From an uncultured Candidatus Berkelbacteria bacterium (GTDB lineage: Bacteria > Patescibacteriota > UBA1384 > CAILIB01): a stretch of 6,661 bases of DNA. This document shows positions 4,649-6,661 of this stretch, piece by piece (position 1 is the first letter of the stretch; each line of letters opens with the position of its first letter). The notes beneath the pieces are model-generated. The model had not been told where the DNA came from. It saw only the letters and a list, made by a program, of their open reading frames with translations, and made no database searches. A program made the position numbers and the translations under genes. Where the stretch lies: NCBI GenBank assembly GCA_937895715.1, contig CALBLZ010000179.1:1-6661 (forward strand), in the 5' to 3' direction.

Positions 4649-5266
4649 CTAGAGCGTGCTGGAAAGCCATGCCTTGGCGCGGTCAATATCAATTTGAATC
4701 AGGGAGTGACCTGTTGCCTGCCATACCTGTGCAACATCAGCTCCACTTTGAATTAGAATCTGAGCAAGTTCTTCCGCAGATTGTGGCGGGATCATCGAGT
4801 CCTGTTCTCCAGAGAGTATGAGAACCGGTGTGTGGTTGTGAGATATAGGGTGAGACGGCCGATCGGGGAGCATCGCGCGGAATAGGACAGCCCCCTGTAA
4901 GGCAGATGGATTGGTGAGGAGGAGGTTGGCAGCGATATTCGCACCGTTCGAGTAGCCGACGGCATAGATTGGATTGTTCGGTAGGTCGTAGGTTGTTCGT
5001 GAATATTCTATAAACGCTGCAAGCTCAGTAGTGCGGAGCCGTAGATCTTCTAGATCAAACACTCCTTCGTCGAGGCGTCGGAAAAATCGAGGCACCCCAT
5101 GCTCGAGTACTTTACCGCGTGGACTGAGTAAGTGGGCACTGGGCAGCAGCTCAGCCCCCAACCCCAGGAGAGAATCTTCGTTTCCGCCAGTTCCGTGAAG
5201 CAAAAGAAGCACAGGCGCCGCTGCGTTAGAACCGCGTATAAACCGATGGGTGAATTCAGGTGACAT
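4649..5266 (-). CDS. mhqD: MhqD-like carboxylesterase / phospholipase-type alpha/beta hydrolase
   Basis: A 205-residue protein, the size of Bacillus MhqD (about 200). Seen: LLLLHGTGGNE (oxyanion region, 21-30); LSPRGKVLEHGVPRFFRRL (47-65) and EGVFDLEDL (67-75), both characteristic of MhqD; nucleophile elbow GYSNGANIAANLL with Ser106; LSGEQDSMIPP with Asp156; and GHSL with His187. The catalytic triad is complete. There is no signal peptide. Known for the family: mhqD belongs to the MhqR regulon, induced by methylhydroquinone and catechol, next to a ring-cleaving dioxygenase gene. Here the same two kinds of gene are divergent rather than co-linear. The natural ester substrate is not established. 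There is no Shine-Dalgarno. A -10-like AATAGT lies 5 bases before the ATG, so the mRNA is probably leaderless or nearly so. The stop is TAG. Confidence 0.88.
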   Translation of the reverse strand: MSPEFTHRFIRGSNAAAPVLLLLHGTGGNEDSLLGLGAELLPSAHLLSPRGKVLEHGVPRFFRRLDEGVFDLEDLRLRTTELAAFIEYSRTTYDLPNNPIYAVGYSNGANIAANLLLTNPSALQGAVLFRAMLPDRPSHPISHNHTPVLILSGEQDSMIPPQSAEELAQILIQSGADVAQVWQATGHSLIQIDIDRAKAWLSSTL

Positions 5267-5267
5267 C

Positions 5268-5277
5268 TGGTACTATT
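5268..5277. promoter_or_regulatory. Bidirectional core promoter between the mhqD-like and mhqE/O-like genes
   Basis: Only 16 bases (5267-5282) separate the two ATGs. Rightward: TGG-TACTAT (5268-5276), then six bases, then ATG at 5283, exact leaderless geometry. Leftward: AATAGT (5277-5272), then five bases, then ATG at 5266; the match is 4 of 6. A weaker alternative is CATAGT (5285-5280). The two -10 hexamers share five bases, so one melted region could serve both directions. Confidence 0.6.
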
Positions 5278-5282
5278 GGACT

Positions 5283-6233
5283 ATGAAACTACATGGACTC
5301 CACCACGTTACCGCAGTTACGGCTTTGGCGAAAGAGAACTTGGTATTCTACCGCGATGTACTTGGGTTACGGTTAGTAAAAAAGACGGTAAACCAGGATG
5401 ACGTCTCGGCGTACCACCTGTTCTATGCAGATAAAGAAGGCACTCCCGGCACGGATATTACATTTTTTGATTGGCCAATGTCTGGCAAGCGGGTAGGTGA
5501 TACCGACGGAATTCTACGCACCCTCTTTCGAGTTGCAAGCATTGAAGCGCTAGCGTTTTGGCAGACTCGCTTAACTAAGCGTGGTGTGCAGCATTCTGGC
5601 GTACAGAAACTCGGCGAACGGGCTGCCCTATTCTTTGAAGATGCTGAGGGGCAACGGCTTGGGCTAGTAGACGACGGAAATGCGCCTTTCGAAGGTGAAG
5701 TCTGGGATGGGTCCGATGTACCAGCTGAATACGCACTTCGCGGTTTCTATGCCGTGCAACTCGCTGTACCCGAGCTCCTGCTGATTAATACGATACTTAC
5801 GAGTGTTCTAGGATTCGAAAAGGGTGCGAGCTACCAAAGTGTTGAACGAGATGGTGAAACCGTACACGTGTACGCAATGAATGGCGGTGGCCCTGGTAAA
5901 GAGGTGCACATTGTTGAGCGTTTGGGTGCGCCGATGATGGCATTTGCGGGCGGAGTGCATCACGTAGCATTTCGTGTAGAAGATGAGGGAGAACTAGAGC
6001 AGTGGCACCAGATGCTTAACCAGGTGCGGCTTGGCAACTCCGGGTTGGTTGAGCGGTTCTACTTTACGTCACTCTACTTCCGGATCTCCAACGGCATCCT
6101 GTTTGAGATTGCTACCGATGGACCGGGTTTCGCAGCGGACGAGTCGCCCGATACATTGGGTGAGAAGTTGTCACTACCACCTTTCCTGGAAGATCGCCGT
6201 TCAGAAATTGAGGCACATTTGAAGGAGTTGTAA
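5283..6233 (+). CDS. mhqO: MhqA/MhqE/MhqO-like ring-cleaving dioxygenase (VOC superfamily)
   Basis: A 316-residue protein, matching the 303-316 of Bacillus MhqA, MhqE and MhqO. Seen: GLHHVTAV (His7/His8), FYRDVLGLRLVKKTVNQDD (22-40) and TFFDWP in the first half; GGVHHVAFRV (His226/His227) and RFYFTSLYF...GILFEIATDGPGF with Glu275 in the second half; and the family C-terminal KLSLPP..E..R..IE. The two His and the Glu are the expected metal ligands. Known for the family: glyoxalase/extradiol-fold enzymes of the MhqR regulon that give resistance to hydroquinones. The exact reaction is poorly defined. A GTG 11 codons upstream at 5250 lies inside the divergent esterase gene and adds non-family residues, so the ATG at 5283 is preferred. 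There is no Shine-Dalgarno, and a leaderless promoter sits immediately upstream. Which of the three paralogues it matches best cannot be told, so the symbol is tentative. Confidence 0.88.
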   Translation: MKLHGLHHVTAVTALAKENLVFYRDVLGLRLVKKTVNQDDVSAYHLFYADKEGTPGTDITFFDWPMSGKRVGDTDGILRTLFRVASIEALAFWQTRLTKRGVQHSGVQKLGERAALFFEDAEGQRLGLVDDGNAPFEGEVWDGSDVPAEYALRGFYAVQLAVPELLLINTILTSVLGFEKGASYQSVERDGETVHVYAMNGGGPGKEVHIVERLGAPMMAFAGGVHHVAFRVEDEGELEQWHQMLNQVRLGNSGLVERFYFTSLYFRISNGILFEIATDGPGFAADESPDTLGEKLSLPPFLEDRRSEIEAHLKEL

Positions 6234-6252
6234 GGGCTGCCTGGGATACGAT

Positions 6253-6661
6253 TTAGAACAGACTAGCCACCCAGTCCCAGAAAGATTGCCAGGTACTGCG
6301 TACATACGTTGTGGCGCGCTTAATTACTCCTGGAGATTCTGTAGCGACCGGGATAGGTGTTGCGCTAGCTGGCAGAGTAGGTTCTGGTGATGGGGTACTC
6401 GCGCTCTCACCACTATGCCCTGAATCTTCCGTTGCGACAGGCTCGTTAGAGGCGATCGGTTGAGCAGTGCTCTCAGTGGGAGTGCTGGTTGATGCTGCTG
6501 GAGTAGAAGTGACTGGGGTAGTGTTTGGCTTTGGTGTTGCGGGAGCCTTTGTAGTCACAGGCGCTTTTGTTGCCACTGCTGTTGGTGCAGGCGCTGATGT
6601 AGGGGCTGGGTCTGAAACAGGTGCGCCAAGATCTCCAAAATCTTCAGTGGTAGCGCCTGCA
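6253..6661 (-). CDS. C-terminal part of a Pro/Thr/Ala/Ser-rich protein with a Trp-rich amphipathic tail
   Basis: The frame is open from the right window edge to a TAA at 6253, giving 135 visible residues. The start lies outside, and the GTG at 6576 falls in mid-repeat and is not a start. About 105 residues are low-complexity Pro, Thr, Ala and Ser with repeated KAP/TTKAP-like units, then a Glu/Ser-rich acidic part. The last 23 residues (IKRATTYVRSTWQSFWDWVASLF) form a likely amphipathic helix with three Trp and two Phe. This looks like a wall-spanning or spacer region followed by a short membrane- or partner-binding tail, as in surface or envelope proteins. No sorting motif (LPxTG) is present. 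The catalytic or binding part, if any, lies outside, so no function can be given. The 3' end is 19 bases from the convergent dioxygenase gene. I see no terminator in between. Confidence 0.75.
   Translation of the reverse strand, partial: AGATTEDFGDLGAPVSDPAPTSAPAPTAVATKAPVTTKAPATPKPNTTPVTSTPAASTSTPTESTAQPIASNEPVATEDSGHSGESASTPSPEPTLPASATPIPVATESPGVIKRATTYVRSTWQSFWDWVASLF

Noticed and set aside
4588..4821. 77-codon frame on the plus strand
   Set aside because: There is no ribosome site at a usable distance, and most of it is antisense to the esterase gene including its active-site His and Asp codons.
5250..5282. GTG start at 5250 for the ring-cleaving dioxygenase
   Set aside because: It lies inside the divergent esterase gene, has no ribosome site and adds residues absent from the family.
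1..6661. Alternative genetic code with UGA read as Gly or Trp
   Set aside because: All complete genes read without in-frame TGA at family-typical lengths and conserved Gly and Trp positions use normal codons.

Overview
The window is dense bacterial DNA of medium GC, roughly 50% by eye. It has nine protein genes on both strands, no tRNA, rRNA, CRISPR array or transposase, and no intergenic gap longer than about 225 bases. Every readable stop is TAA or TAG, and the ORFs read cleanly in the standard bacterial code. I cannot name the organism. Bacillus-like electrophile-detoxification enzymes, single-gene transcription units, many leaderless genes and orphan proteins would fit a small-genome lineage such as Patescibacteria/Saccharibacteria, but that is a low-confidence inference.

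Layout, left to right. (1) 1-523, minus: start of a HAD-type hydrolase that runs off the left edge. (2) 603-1115, minus: a 170-residue orphan protein with a TTGACA-17-TACACT promoter, ending in a terminator at 538-582. (3) 1206-2030, plus: a two-module VOC/extradiol dioxygenase like CatE, divergent from the orphan gene. Its 3' end overlaps the convergent next gene by 14 bases. (4) 2017-2673, minus: a VanX-like D-Ala-D-Ala dipeptidase. (5) 2756-3364, minus: an SH3b plus NlpC/P60 endopeptidase resembling YkfC. (6) 3521-4426, minus: a 301-residue orphan acidic protein with a strong promoter, a 5'-UTR hairpin and C/G-ending codons. (7) 4649-5266, minus, and 5283-6233, plus: a divergent pair resembling MhqD (carboxylesterase) and MhqE/MhqO/MhqA (ring-cleaving dioxygenase), with only 16 bases between their start codons. 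(8) 6253-6661, minus: the C-terminal part of a Pro/Thr/Ala/Ser-rich protein with a Trp-rich amphipathic tail.

Two functional themes stand out. Three enzymes (CatE-like, MhqD-like and MhqE/O-like) belong to families used in Bacillus against catechols and quinones. Two adjacent enzymes (VanX-like and YkfC-like) cut peptidoglycan peptides and show no export signal, which suggests intracellular turnover or scavenging of wall peptides.

The most interesting feature is the expression architecture. Three genes have the exact arrangement TGN-TANNNT-6 bases-ATG, which puts the first base of the start codon at the predicted +1, so their mRNAs should be leaderless. Two more genes lack a Shine-Dalgarno sequence and have -10-like elements next to the start codon. 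The other three genes with visible starts instead have classical -35/-10 promoters, 24-41-base leaders and Shine-Dalgarno sites. Almost every gene appears to have its own promoter, and several minus-strand genes end in clear hairpin terminators.
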